64,000 bases of DNA from Carettochelys insculpta (lineage: Eukaryota > Chordata > Testudines > Carettochelyidae): positions 1,488,001 to 1,552,000 of the forward strand of contig NC_134161.1 in assembly GCF_033958435.1 (NCBI RefSeq). Direction: 5' to 3'. A model generated the notes under the pieces. It did not search any database. It worked only from the letters and a program-made list of their open reading frames with translations, and was not told the origin of the DNA. Positions 30,601 through 40,800 of the stretch are shown here, in pieces (the first letter of the stretch is position 1; each line of letters begins with the position of its first letter). The translations under genes were made by a program, and so were the position numbers.

Positions 30601-31221
30601 GATTTCACCTTTGGCTGGCTGTAAACACCTGGAGCGTGTCCGAAGGTGCAGCCTGAGAGCCAGCCCCAGGCGGCAGTATGGAGGCGCGTGGTGTAAATCA
30701 GTCCAGTGGCCTAGCTCTCAATTGCAGGCCACAGTGCAGGCAGCTCGCCGCTGGGCGACCTGCCGGTTTCTAGCCCACCTCTCTGAAGGTTATGGGGGCT
30801 GGGGATGTAATACCAAGGTGGCTTTTGGTGCCAACTCTATAGAACTCTGTCTGCCAGGCAAAGCAACCGGGCACCAGGCTGGCATAGTTGGGTTGGCCTG
30901 ACATTTTCGTGTTGCTCAGGCCTAAGGCAGCCCCCTGGCTGTGCCACCCCTGACAGCTTCGCACCTTCTGTCCTGCAGTACCCCTTGGCTGCTTTCCAGA
31001 AGGCCGGCCTCACCGTGCTGGAGAGCAATGTGTACGTGCAGCTGGCCAGGAAGGCCATGCCAGGGGAGTGGAGGAATGAGGGGAGATGGGGCACTGAAGG
31101 AGCCCCAGGAAGCAAGCAAGCCTGTGAAAAGGCCAGCTGGCCAGAGGAGGAGTTCCGTGGTGCCCGGTGTGAAGGAAGAGCAGCTCTGAGCGCAGCCGAG
31201 CATGACAGCCAGGGACGTTGA
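21601..31221 (+). CDS. JAML: JAML-like junctional adhesion molecule with one Ig domain (7 coding exons)
   Basis: Coding sequence: join 21601-21643, 23865-24025, 24490-24715, 25191-25317, 27088-27133, 29953-30048, 30979-31221, giving 313 residues; all junctions are GT..AG and in phase. A signal peptide (1 to about 21) is followed by one Ig-V domain (Cys42, Trp59, FYYYSNHSVPVGRF at 73-86, Cys118 in DSGTYACEI), a membrane span of about 156-178 and a long tail with the YxxM motif Tyr230-Met233. Sequons lie at Asn53, Asn65, Asn78 and Asn131. JAML is a leukocyte receptor for the epithelial protein CXADR, and its YxxM recruits PI3-kinase in mammals. Human JAML has two Ig domains and 394 residues; here only one domain exists and no second exon pair was found. 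Identity rests on YYYSN.SVP.GRF, the tail (ATYVTM..P) and its position between MPZL3 and SCN2B. Exon 1 is the least certain. Confidence 0.85.
22855..22985 (+). mobile_element. MIR/CORE-SINE-like element
   Basis: Contains GGTTCAGATCCCTGCTGTGC, GTGCGACCTTGGGC and TGCCTCAGTTTCCCTTCTGT, the recognisable core and 3' part of MIR-type SINEs. Confidence 0.75.
23471..23502 (+). repeat. G-run tract next to alternating GC/GT
   Basis: Three G5 runs separated by single T are followed by the alternating purine-pyrimidine run GTGCGTGTGCGCGCAC. Such tracts can form G-rich secondary structure and left-handed DNA, respectively. Confidence 0.6.
23865..24025 (+). CDS. JAML: JAML-like coding exon 2 (Ig-V, first half)
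   Basis: Acceptor TAGTGCTTGCAG|AG, donor ACTCAG|GTAGGG. Encodes GDSVLLKCFFQS with Cys42 and VTKVDWI with Trp59. Confidence 0.93.
24490..24715 (+). CDS. JAML: JAML-like coding exon 3 (Ig-V, second half)
   Basis: Acceptor CCGTTGCAG|GAG, donor GAGT|GTACGT. Encodes EEMVFYYYSNHSVPVGRF, GSVRLQDVQMDDSGTYACEI and the closing strand to residue 143. Confidence 0.93.
25191..25317 (+). CDS. JAML: JAML-like coding exon 4 (membrane span)
   Basis: Acceptor TCTCCCCCGCAG|GG, donor CAGAG|GTAACC. Encodes a short stalk, WWVALASICVTAFLALVLL and a basic stop-transfer end LLQRQR. Only 475 bases separate it from exon 3, leaving no room for a second Ig domain. Confidence 0.9.
27088..27133 (+). CDS. JAML: JAML-like coding exon 5 (tail linker)
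   Basis: A 46-base exon, acceptor TTCCTTCCAG|A, donor GCAGAG|GTGAGA, joining phase 2 to phase 0. The product AAVSRTPASSQAGAE has no motif; phase and splice sites are the support. Confidence 0.7.
27603..27735 (+). mobile_element. MIR/CORE-SINE-like element
   Basis: GAGCTAGCAGTTAGAGCTGG, CAGGGCTCTTGGATTCCAGT, CTTTGGCAAGTCACAGCAC and GCCTCAGTTTCCCTCT follow the MIR order in + orientation. Confidence 0.75.
27766..29450. other. Intronic block of unknown class
   Basis: Lower GC than its neighbours, with no intact frame beyond minisatellite artefacts. It looks like an inserted element (LTR-retroelement remnants are possible), but no terminal repeats or target duplication could be read. Confidence 0.3.
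28304..28590 (+). repeat. 47-bp minisatellite, about six units
   Basis: CTGGTCGTGCCTGCCAG or close variants recur at 28351, 28398, 28445, 28492 and 28539, exactly 47 bases apart. Each unit also has CCGCTGCTTCTTCTGCCAG. Because 47 is not a multiple of three, each unit is read in a new frame, and all three + frames stay open (up to 132 codons) as an artefact. Confidence 0.92.
29953..30048 (+). CDS. JAML: JAML-like coding exon 6 (tail with YxxM)
   Basis: Acceptor TTCCTGGCAG|GAA, donor ACCATG|GTGAGC, 32 codons. It begins EGIYFSVPNAEV and ends MDATYVTM, matching the mammalian tail (IY..I..EV through ATYMTM). Confidence 0.9.
30465..30560 (+). mobile_element. MIR-like SINE fragment
   Basis: GGGAACTGGTGCCAGGACTC, CTGGGTTCTG, CCTGCCACTAAC and CACTGGACAAGCCAG follow the MIR core, without the CCTCAGTTTCC end. 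Confidence 0.6.
30979..31221 (+). CDS. JAML: JAML-like coding exon 7 (C-terminal tail)
   Basis: Acceptor CTGTCCTGCAG|TAC. Starts YPLAAFQKAGLTVLESN, corresponding to HPVWPSLRSDRNNSLE in mammals, then continues well past the mammalian end with a Glu/Gly/Arg-rich extension to the TGA at 31219. YVQL at about residues 253-256 is a second Tyr-based motif. Confidence 0.85.
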   Translation, partial: YPLAAFQKAGLTVLESNVYVQLARKAMPGEWRNEGRWGTEGAPGSKQACEKASWPEEEFRGARCEGRAALSAAEHDSQGR

Positions 31222-34014
31222 CCTGCCCCAGGGACAAGCTCTGCCCAGGCCATCAGCATCCTGCAGAACTGGCTGTCAGGCTGGACCTGGGATGGGCTGC
31301 ATCACCATAGCTGTCCTGGTTATAATCTCTGGGCTGCCATGGGGCTGTCCGGAGCTACTTCTGCTTTTGCATCTGCCCCTTGAGCCCTGCACAGCCCAGC
31401 CTGCACACCGTGCAATGGGAGGGCCCTGGCCAGGGCAGAGGTGAAGGTAAATGGACAGTGCCCCATCTTCACACTCACGCTGCAGCAAGACAGTGCCTGG
31501 TGGCATAGCTTCTGCTCTGTGAACAGGGCTCCTGGCAAGTGCTGCGAGAACCCAGTGGGTCCCAAGGTGCAGCCAGGGTGGAGGTGGGTGTTGGGTGCCT
31601 ACGTCGGCCTGCTGCAGGGGAGCCTAGGGCTTCTCCACCACAGCCCCTGCCAAACACGCAAAGCCACCTCCTGAGGCTCTGGTGCGACTGAACTGTAGCA
31701 CATGCCAGGCTCTGGGTGTGCAAACAGATGTGCAACGCCTCCCCCGCATGTGTCTGTCTCCATTTGTACACCTGCCATCACTAGGCATGTTCTAGGCCAG
31801 TAAAGCTGGGGCTGGGCCTTTATACCACCTGGACCAAATCTGCATTGGGGCTGGCACACAAGGGGACTGGGCCTGACCAGCAGGTGTGGGTGGGTCAGCT
31901 CCCTGCCCTGCTCTGTCCTGTCGTGGTCCCTTTCCTTGCGCTGGGGTTAAAACCCTGCCCTTGGAGCACAGCCAGGGGCTCTGGCTCAGCCTCTGCAGGG
32001 GCCTGATCTGCAGGCTCTATATATAACCGTTTGACACCTCCCCTGCAGCCAGCAGAGCCCTGCTCCTCCATTCCTGGAGAGGAAGGGAGCCACTCGCTAC
32101 CCTCAGCCTGAGCAGCACGTGGGCCAATGCAGCAGAGGTTGCTTGCTCTATGCTGCAGTCGTTTGTTTCACGTTGCCACCCCACTCGGTTTCTGGTGGTG
32201 AGGCAGAGTCACCAGCGTGAGCAGCTTAACAAATGCAGTGGAGAGAAGGGCCTTTTGCAGGAGAGGGAAGAAGTGCCCCGGGCATCCCAGCCGACCTCTT
32301 CGTTGTAGCCGGGAGACTTCCAGCTACAGCCAGCAGAGCTGCTCAGTGACTTGGTGTTTAAGGCTCCTGTACAGCGCTCGGCTGACGAACCTGGTCCTTC
32401 AGGCGCCTTCCCGCAGGGCGAAGGAAGCGAAACCCAGCCCCAGGTCTCACCACCTGGGGGCCCGTCTGTGGGGTTCGGCCGCCCGGGCCGTGCCAGCAGC
32501 TCAGCTCAGGGCAGTTGCCCCTGCCTCGCAGGGCGCCGGAGTCTCACCAGCGAAAGAGCAAGGAGGGAGGTGCTGGGCGTTCGATCCTGCCCAATGAGCC
32601 CTGCCTGGCAGGAGGGACCAGGGAGCTCAGCACCTCGTTAGGCTGACGAGGCATCTGCTGCTCAGACACGGGAGTTCCCTGTCCCTGTTCCCTGAGTGCC
32701 TGTAAGTAAAGGCTGACCATGCAAGTGGTGTAAGGCTTCCCTCTGCCCAGTGACGGTGGCCTTTGCTCAGCAGCTGGCGTTACCCTGTCCCCCTTGACAT
32801 GCTACGATTCAGGTGGTGGCTTTGCTCTGGGGGGGGGTAGGACCACCCAGGTAAGGGCTCGCCCTCCCACAGCCTGGAGACAGCACCCTGGGGCTCCCCT
32901 CTGCTCCCATGTGTCAGAAAGGGGAGCAGGTTACTGCTGTCCACGGAGCAAAGGCCATGTGCTCGCGTGACTGGTGGCGTCTCCCTGGCTGGTTTCAGGT
33001 CGCGGTTAGGACGTGGGTTTGCAGGGGGTCCCAGACCCTGGCTTCACCCAGCACGTGTACTCCATGGCTGAGCTACACACTCTCGCCAGCTGGCTGACGG
33101 ACGGGAGGGGCCTTTCCTGTGTTGGGCCAGGCAAGAGCCCCTTTCAGTCCAGCGGCACGGGAGGGGAGGAGTCAGGCGCTGCAGTGCGTCACTTGTGCGC
33201 CGTGCGTGGGGGCTGCTCGGCAAGCCTGACCCCTGGGGTTGGCTCATTGACTCAGCTGGGCCCATCTGTTAGCAAAGGTTTGCCCAGGCTCACGAGCCAC
33301 AGCGCAGGGTGTTACCTGTGGGTGCGGTATCAGCTCCCTCCTCTGCCATGCTCATCTGCTCTGGTCCTTCATCCGGCCCCGCAGTGCTGGTGAAGCACCC
33401 AGGGGCTGGCAGTTGGGCCAGTCCAGGTGTGGTGGGGGCAGGTGCTGGTGGCTGGCCCTGCGCTGCGTCCTGCCAAGGCAGTGAATGTCCCATGGAGCAC
33501 CAAGAGCTGGGGGAGCCCTCGGCCTGTTTGCAGGGATGCAGGGCCAGGTTGGGAGAAGCCAAACGGCACATCCCAAAGAGGCTCTGGGAACACCTTGTAG
33601 CCCTTCAGGTCGGATGCTGGCCCTGCTCCTGAGCACTTGCTGCCTGCCCTCTGCTGGGGCTGGGAGTAACAGCAGCGCATGTCATGGTGTCTGGGACGGG
33701 GAAACCCCCTTTGCTGCAGCCAGAGCCGTTCTCAGGGGCCGCACGGTGCTGTGCTAAGCCGAGGGACAGCCCTGCCCAGAGGCTGTGAAGTGCAGCAGGC
33801 CGGAGCAGGCTGTGCTCTGTGGGAGAGCAGGACCAGAGGTGGGCAAGCCCCACCCGTGCTGGCTGGAGAAGAGTCCTGCCCCCAGAGCCTAGGAGAGGGG
33901 CTCGTTGCTGTCTGGCTGCTCAGTGGGGCAGCCCGGACGGGCGCAGCTGGTGCTCGCTGCGGTGGGCGACAGAGTCCAGATGTAGGGAAGCGGGCGGCAC
34001 GCTGACCCGTTCGC

Positions 34015-34165
34015 ACAGGGGTGCCACACTTTTCGGCATCACGCCCCCCTTTTGCTTTTGGAGAAGCCCTCCTCCCTCCCCCCACGCACCTCTTCTTTAC
34101 CAGCATCCAACCCGCCTCTAACGAAACATTCAACCAGGAATTTAAAATAAACACAAAAACGTGAA
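34015..34165 (+). mobile_element. hAT-type element fragment (left end)
   Basis: Begins CAGGGGTGCCACAC and continues GGCATCACGCCCCCCTTTTG, CACCTCTTCTTTACCAGCAT, AAAATAAACACAAAA, which matches the left 170 bases of the complete element at 58980-59754. The right part is missing. Confidence 0.75.
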
Positions 34166-34621
34166 GTTTGTTCACAGCCCGTAGACCCGGCTCTCCGTGG
34201 CCCGCGCTGGTGCACGCTGCTAGAACCCAAAGAGCCCAGCAAGCACTGGCGGTGTTGGTAACGTGCTAGACGATGCTGACCTCCCATGGGCCGGAAAAGT
34301 TCTCTCAACCAGCACCGGTTGGGTCCGAGGGTGCCAGGCTAGAGAGCTTCAGCCAGTGCTACTGAGTCCAGCAGGCGAAGGGAAGCCTACAGTGTACTGC
34401 GCTACAGCCGTTCCTTCCCTCACGCCGGGCGTTAACTAGCTCCAGAGGAAGCCCACTCTGCTCTTGGAGAAGGTGGCAATTGGAAACAGGGCCAGGCACC
34501 AGAACTGCATCCCAGCGTGCAGAGCAGGAGCAAAGCCGAGCGCATGTTCCTTGGCTTCCCAGGAAATTTTGATGCCCTTCCGCTTCCTTTGATAAAATCC
34601 ACCAACCATAAAATTTACTAC

Positions 34622-34653
34622 CTTTTTTTTTTCTTTCTTTTTTTTTTTTTTTA
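34622..34653 (+). repeat. T/C-rich low-complexity tract
   Basis: T runs interrupted by CTTTC, about 180 bases upstream of the SCN2B start codon. Polypyrimidine composition only. Confidence 0.8.
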
Positions 34654-34828
34654 AATAGCAGCCACCCTCCAGCCAGCCATATTGGAGGTTGGGAAATAAA
34701 ACAGCTCTAAAATTATGTGTGTCTTGGAAATACCCCATTGCACTTGAAAAAAGCAAAGCCAAACAAGAGCAACAAAAACCAGCCACAACAAGCACCCCGG
34801 TCTTCGCCCTACACAAGGGGCCTTGAAA

Positions 34829-34898
34829 ATGAGCAAGGAGCCTGGGCTTCCCTGGCCCACCTTGTGCCTCGCTGGGCTCAGCTTGCTTGTCTCTCTGG
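34829..34898 (+). CDS. SCN2B: SCN2B coding exon 1 (signal peptide)
   Basis: MSKEPGLPWPTLCLAGLSLL then VSL plus one base; donor CTGG|GTAAGT. Resembles the mammalian LPRPAFSLTGLSL signal region, and the phase fits exon 2 about 3.4 kb away. Confidence 0.88.
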
Positions 34899-37800
34899 GT
34901 AAGTTTCGACTGCACATCTTGCATGCAGGCATCTGTCAGGGACCCAGCAGCCAAGGCTGGGAGCACCATCCTCATTCCTGCGGCCTCAGGCCCCCAGCAG
35001 AATCCCGGAGCGGGGACGTGGTGGGGTTGCGGGGGCTGGCTACTGCTGCTGCCAGGAGACCTGGGGCTGGAGCATGGCTAATGTTCAAGGTTTATTGATG
35101 CTGCAGACGAGCATGTAGCCCCTTCCCAAGCAGGCTCTGGGGCTGCGTGTGCATCGCCAGAGGAACCTGCATAGCTCTGCAGCTTCTGCAAGCCTGCCTG
35201 CGATGGGCACAGCAGAGCCTGGCTAGGGCTGGGGCTCCCTGCTCAGCTCCGGCGTGTGATATGTGTGCAAAGACGCCTGAGGGGCTGCACCTCGTTTTCC
35301 TGCATGCGGCAGGGGGGAGCGTCGGGCTCTGCTTGTTGCTTTTCTGCCCTCCATGGAGCCAGGAGGTGTCAGCAGGTTTGGCCATTGCTCCTGTCAGTGT
35401 GTGTCTGTGGGGTGGGGGGGCTTTGCCGCAGCTTGAGAAATGGAGGAGGAAAACGACAGTGTCTCCCCATCATCTCGGAGCTGGACTCCTGCCTGTGGTT
35501 TGCGGTGCAGTGGGGCAGGGGCTGGCAGGCAGGGGGAGCTGCACAGACCATGGATGGAGGACGCCTGAAGCGAGCACAGCAGGGAGGCAGTGGAGCTGGC
35601 AGGAGCGGGGTCCTCTGCAGTGCCCGTCAGCGCTGTGGAAGGAGCCCCTGTTTTGTGTTTGCATGGCTGGGGATATGGGCGGATACTCCCAGGAGCTGAC
35701 TTCGCCCTGGGGAGTCCCCTACAGCCCCTCCCTGGAGCCCTCTGCTGTGACACTGCCAGACCTCAGCCAGGGGACTAGTGCAGATGGTCACCACCCCCTG
35801 TGACTTCACTGAGTGAATCCCAGGAGACGCTGCTGGGTGTCTTCTCTCCCTCTGTCCCGGGGGTCGTGTCCGTGAAACCACAGAACCTGATGTGCCTCCT
35901 GAGCTTTGGAGCCGGGCTCCGCGTCCCGGCAGGGCTGGCCGCCCTGAGGGTGAGCTGAGAGGGAAAGGCGCCAGCCAGCCTGGCCCAGCCCAGGGTGCTC
36001 CACCTTGCTGAGCGATGGTGTTCACAGGCTGCTCCGAGCGCACGCGAGAGTCCTGGGCCCCCTTGGGCTGAGTCGGCAGCTGTGGCCTGGCCAGACCCTC
36101 CCACGCCGAGCGCGCTGAGCGGGCCTAAGCCAGTGTTGCCAGCAATGCCGTTTGCATGGCTGGTGTGCGGGCCGGGTCGGCTCACCACGTCCCTGCAGAG
36201 GAGTTGGAGAGGCGCCTGAGGCCAGCTGCTCTGTGCTGGGGCGTTGCAGTTACGCTCTCCAGCTGCTGCTCAAGGGCTCTCCCCTCCCAGTCCCCACGGA
36301 TCCCCCAGGCCTGGTGCTAGGGACCCCTCCCTCTCTCCAAGAGGCCGGGCTGGGCTGGGGGTGGCAGGGAGCATGCCTGTCCCCTCTCCCCAGGCTGGCT
36401 TTCCCACTCTCCTGCCCTGGGCTGGGTTTGCACATGGCGCGGGCTGTGGAACTGCTGCAGCTGCACTTCTTGCGTGTGGCGCCTTGGAATCGCTCGCAGC
36501 GCCGTCGGCAGAAGCCTTTTCCACAGGCGCAGAGGAGCTGGCCGGCCCCCGGGGCCGGGCTGCCTCCTGGCTCCCTTTACCAGCAGTCCGGCGGCTCTAG
36601 GGCTGCTCTTCGCCTAGGGGACTGCGGTGCCCGAGCTCTGCCGGAAGGGGCTTCTCGGCCTCCCCCAGCAGGGCGCTCCTGGGATGCTGATTCAGTACCT
36701 CAGGGGGCCCAGACTTACAAGGCCAGACCTGCTATTCAGGGCTGTTATATCGGTGCCTCTTCCCCCATCCCCCTCCCGATTTTGCACATGTGCCAGCAGG
36801 TCACCCTGCCAGGTGTGTTCCACTTCCCCGACAAAACGTTTTTTCTAGCTGCAGACCAGCCGCACGCCTGCCCCTCGCCCCAGCCCAGCAACTGCGTGGA
36901 AAGGCGCAAAGGAGCTGCCTCGGCCGCCCCCTCTCTGCCAGCAACTTCCTCCCTCCGGGGTCGGTGTGGGGAGGTCAGAGAGGGAAGCTGTTAGGATCAG
37001 AGCCCACGCCAAGCTGGCCGCGTGTTGTGGGAAAGGCCCGGCTCAGCCCAGCCGTCTGTACCCAGTGCGGGGCGGGTGATGGGTCGGTGGCTTTAGCGAG
37101 CAAGCCCCAGCCTGAGCGGCGAAGCTCTGGCCCAGCCCCAGTGAGGTGCCTGAAGACGGCCGAGGGTATGGTCCTTAGTGGGTCAGACCTGCCTGCGCCA
37201 GAGCAGGGAGCGGGAGGCCCGCGTGGTCCGAGCACCGTTGGATGGCATCAGCCTGTGGTCGTTCCCAGCACAGCGCTGGGCCTGCAGGTGCCCTGGGGCG
37301 CCCGGTGGGGTCCTGCCTTCCAGGGGACGGTGGGGCAGGGCGAGTCATAAAGGCGGCGTGAGTGAGCAGAGGGGAGACATGCAGCCCGGGCCCTGCTGTG
37401 AGCAGCAGAAGCTGCGTCTTCTCTGCTCTCCCCAGGCCTGGATTTGGTCAGCAGAGCGAGTGGGAGCTGGGGGGGGGGAGGTGGGGAGCAGGGGCCTCCC
37501 CATGGCTGGTTCCCTCCCTGCCCACGTCGTGTGTGTAATCTCCCCATGGCCATGCCAGTGTGGGCTTCGCCGCAGACACCAGCTGCGTCCCCGCTCCTCT
37601 AGCAGCCTGGCCTCTGTGTCCAGCCGCGGAGCCCAGCTCAGCCTCCTGTGCGGGAGGGGAGACAGCGAACCTGCCCTTTCCCGCAGCCCCCAGAGGCTGG
37701 CACTGCTCAGTGCATCCACTGGGAGTGGAAGGTGGCCCGGTGCCCTGCGCAGATGATGCTGCATTCGGGCCTCTGCAGAGCTCATTGATTTTTGCGGCAG

Positions 37801-40800
37801 GAAAACCTCCTTGAAGTGCCAGCGAGACGAGTTCCCCTGAAGTCAGCAGGCGCGAGGGGGGGCCGGGAGCAGTGGCGGGCCCAGCAGAGCGGGGAGTGGG
37901 CTGTGCAAGGGAGCGTGGCGCTGGGCCGGGTTGCTAAACCAGACGAGAGGCTTGACTCCAATCCCCGTGCAGATGACTGATGCCCCCCTCCCGTACACGC
38001 AGCCCTCTGTAGCCAGGGCCTGTCACCGAGGCGGCCTTAGCACCTGGCCGCTGGCCTGCGGGCAGGGAGGGGCTGAGAGGTCAGCGGAGTGCTGTGAGCT
38101 CACTTGCCTCCCTTGGGAAAGCCCCTTTGTCTGGGAGCACGTCCCCCGAGTGCCCCAGCCCTGGGAGGTGTGTGTGCTGGTGCCTCTGCCCCCGGACAGC
38201 TCTGCCAGCAGCCCAGGCCCACAGCCTGGGGCGGGTGGGCACAGCCTTTGGCACTTTCACTATTCAGGGTTTGTTCACGTCTTCCCTCCTTCTCCTCCTC
38301 CTGTTCCATCCCCGTCTTGTCCTCAGCGCCCTGTGGGCTGGGCATGGAGATTATGGCGCAATCCACCATCAGCGCTCTGAATGGCACCTCTGTGCGCCTG
38401 TCCTGCACCTTCACCTCCTGCTACAAGGTGGATTACAAGCTCTTCTCCCTCAACTGGACCTACCAGAACTGTGACAACTGCACTGAGGACCTGGTAAGTA
38501 CCTGTGGCCCAGCCCCGAGCAGCCACACGCCATGAGGCAGCTCCTCCCGCCCCCTTGAAGTCATGAGAGTTACCCGAGTACCTACGCTGGGCTCCTCTTC
38601 CCTTGCCATCTGCTTTGGACGCCGGGCAGGCGCTTGCCCCAGACGGGCGGGTGGGGGTCTTCCTGCCTTAGGAAAAGGGAAAGACCTGAGTTTCCCCTGC
38701 CACCTGGCCGCTCCCGGCTCCCCCAAGCAGCCCTGGCCTTGCTGTAAGCCTGCAGGAGCCGTTGATGTGGATTCGAGCCCCCCCAGCCCTGCTGGAGATC
38801 CCGCCACGGCCTGGGGCACCCCCTGAAGCAGGGTGAGCTCCGGGAGGCTCCAGTCAGCTCTGCGGGCGCAGGGCCTGCGGGCAGGGCCGCGTGGGATGTG
38901 CTACCACTGCAGCGCAGCTCCGGTGTGCCCGTGTTGACGGCCAGCAGCCGTGTTGACGATGTTCTTCTGTCACCCTGGTCCTCCCTGCCCCGGGTCAGGT
39001 CCGTGCAGCTGTGTCTCTGGAGCAGGGAGGGGACGCAGCCACGACAGTCCTCGTGCAGTCCAGGCCTGGGCAGAAGGAGGGTGTTCCCTGGGGCAAGGGG
39101 ATGAGCAAGGACAGAGTCAGGAAGGGGGAGCTGGCCCGGCTCTGACTCCAGGTGAATATCTGAGCCTTGTGTGACCAGAGGGAATGTCCCACTTGCTGGG
39201 ATGCTCAGGCCAGTCCCGTGCAAGTGGGGTTGGCGGTGGGTGGGACTAGCTGGAAACAAGGCACAAGAGGCTGCAGGCTGGTGCTAGAGGCTCGGGCCAG
39301 GCTCAGCTGGGGATTGCTGGCACTTTCCTGCTGGGGGGCCGCAGGGGTGGTGGGGACAGCCAGGAGCGACTGACCGGCCTCATCTGGTAGCCTCGCGCCC
39401 AGTGCCCTCACCCAGGATGGCCATTCTCCGCCCTTGACACCTACGGGATCCATCCTGTTCTTGCTGGCCGGCTCAGAACCCTATAGCCTGGGGGAGCTGT
39501 GTGATGGGGGTGCGCCTTGCGGGGGGGAAGGTGAGATGCTGTGGTCTCTGGCTGCTCCCCCGTCTGGCCAGCTGAGCTCCGCGGGCACCAGCGTAGGGGA
39601 GTCCCCCTGCTCCCCCCGCCCGCTCACTGCCCTGCCCCGGCTCTGCCAGCTCCTGCAGTTCCGGGCGAAGGTGGTGCTTGGGCGGCTGGAGCGCTTCGAG
39701 AACAGGGTGGAGTTCACCGGCAACCCCAACAAGAACGACCTCTCCTTCACCCTGCACGACGTGCAGCTGGACGACGAGGGCTTCTACAACTGCTTCGTGA
39801 AGAACCCACCCGACAGGCACCTGGGCCACGCCCGCATCTTCCTGAAGGTCATCACCGAAGGTGGGTGGACGGCAGGGCTCTGCCGGGGGCTGGCTCACAC
39901 CGAACGATGGCGGAGGTAGGAGAGCCTGGAGCTGGCCTGTGCCTCCGCCCAGCCCGCATCCTCCCACAGCACCAGCGTGCCAGGAGAGGTGGGCATCAGG
40001 GTTCGGTGGGGCCCGGTGCCCGGAAGCGCCCCCAGCAGCCCCTGCCTGAGGGTTCAGCTGCTTTGTGGCCCCTCCCTGCCTGCCTGTGGGGCTGTGGGAC
40101 AGGCCAGGGCATGATTTCGGCCCGTGGGGAGTTGGCCCAGCCCTGGTCCCAGAGCCAGGCTCCTTGCGGGGCTGGGAGTGGCGGGGGGGGCAGGGAGGGG
40201 TGCTGAGGCTGCCTGCCTCCTGTGCTTCCCCGGCTCTGCCTGCATTAGCACAGACGTGGGCACAAGCCGGGGTCCTGGTCGCTGGCTCCCTGCCAGTCCC
40301 AGGGAGCTCTCAGCGGCTGGACCAAGGGCAGTTGCAGGGGGCCGGGCAGGCCAGGATGTCAGCTGGCCTGAGCGCAGGGCTGGGAGCCAGGAGCTCCTGC
40401 ATCCCAGTCTGGGCTGTGACACTGACTCCATCCACTAGGACAAGGCAGACACAGCCTGAGGACAGGCCGGTTGGCTGGGCAGCGCTGTGCCTCTCAGGCT
40501 GCTACTTCAGGGCTCCCATCTCCACCCACCTTCCCATGCCAGCGACAGCCGGCTGCAGGGCTGGTCCCCTACACCCAGGCACAGGCCCCCAGATGCACAT
40601 GGTCACCAAGCGGCTTGTTCCTCCCAAGTGCCTGGCCCTGTTCCCACAGCATGTCCGTAAACGCCCACTCATGGCCTGTCTGTGTGGGGGCCCTGCCGAC
40701 TCCCCCAGGCAGGGCGGGGCCTGAATTTGCCAGCAGGGTCCCATTGGTGCTGGCAGAGGCTGCCGCAGCTCAGGCTGCCCAGGCCCCAGCCTCTGTCCTC

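Larger units (their letters stand above)
21644..30978 (+). other. JAML-like gene introns: overview
   Basis: Introns are 21644-23864, 24026-24489, 24716-25190, 25318-27087, 27134-29952 and 30049-30978. Recognised contents are MIR-like SINEs at 22855, 27603 and 30465, a G-rich plus alternating GC/GT stretch at 23471-23502 and a minisatellite at 28304-28590. The block 27766-29450 is less GC-rich than its surroundings and looks like inserted DNA of unknown class. Confidence 0.5.
31222..34828 (+). other. JAML-like 3' UTR and spacer to SCN2B
   Basis: GC-rich, with no recognised exon. A variant signal AGTAAA at 31799 with nearby GGGCTGGGCC is the best candidate for the end of the JAML-like transcript; no AATAAA lies closer. 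A partial hAT-type repeat is at 34015-34165 and a T/C-rich tract at 34622-34653. Confidence 0.4.

Noticed and set aside
34436..34975. 179-codon minus-strand frame
   Set aside because: Antisense to SCN2B exon 1; its Lys run comes from the T/C tract at 34.6 kb.
36152..36994. 280-codon + frame in SCN2B intron 1
   Set aside because: GC-rich intronic chance frame with no recognisable domain and competing frames on both strands.
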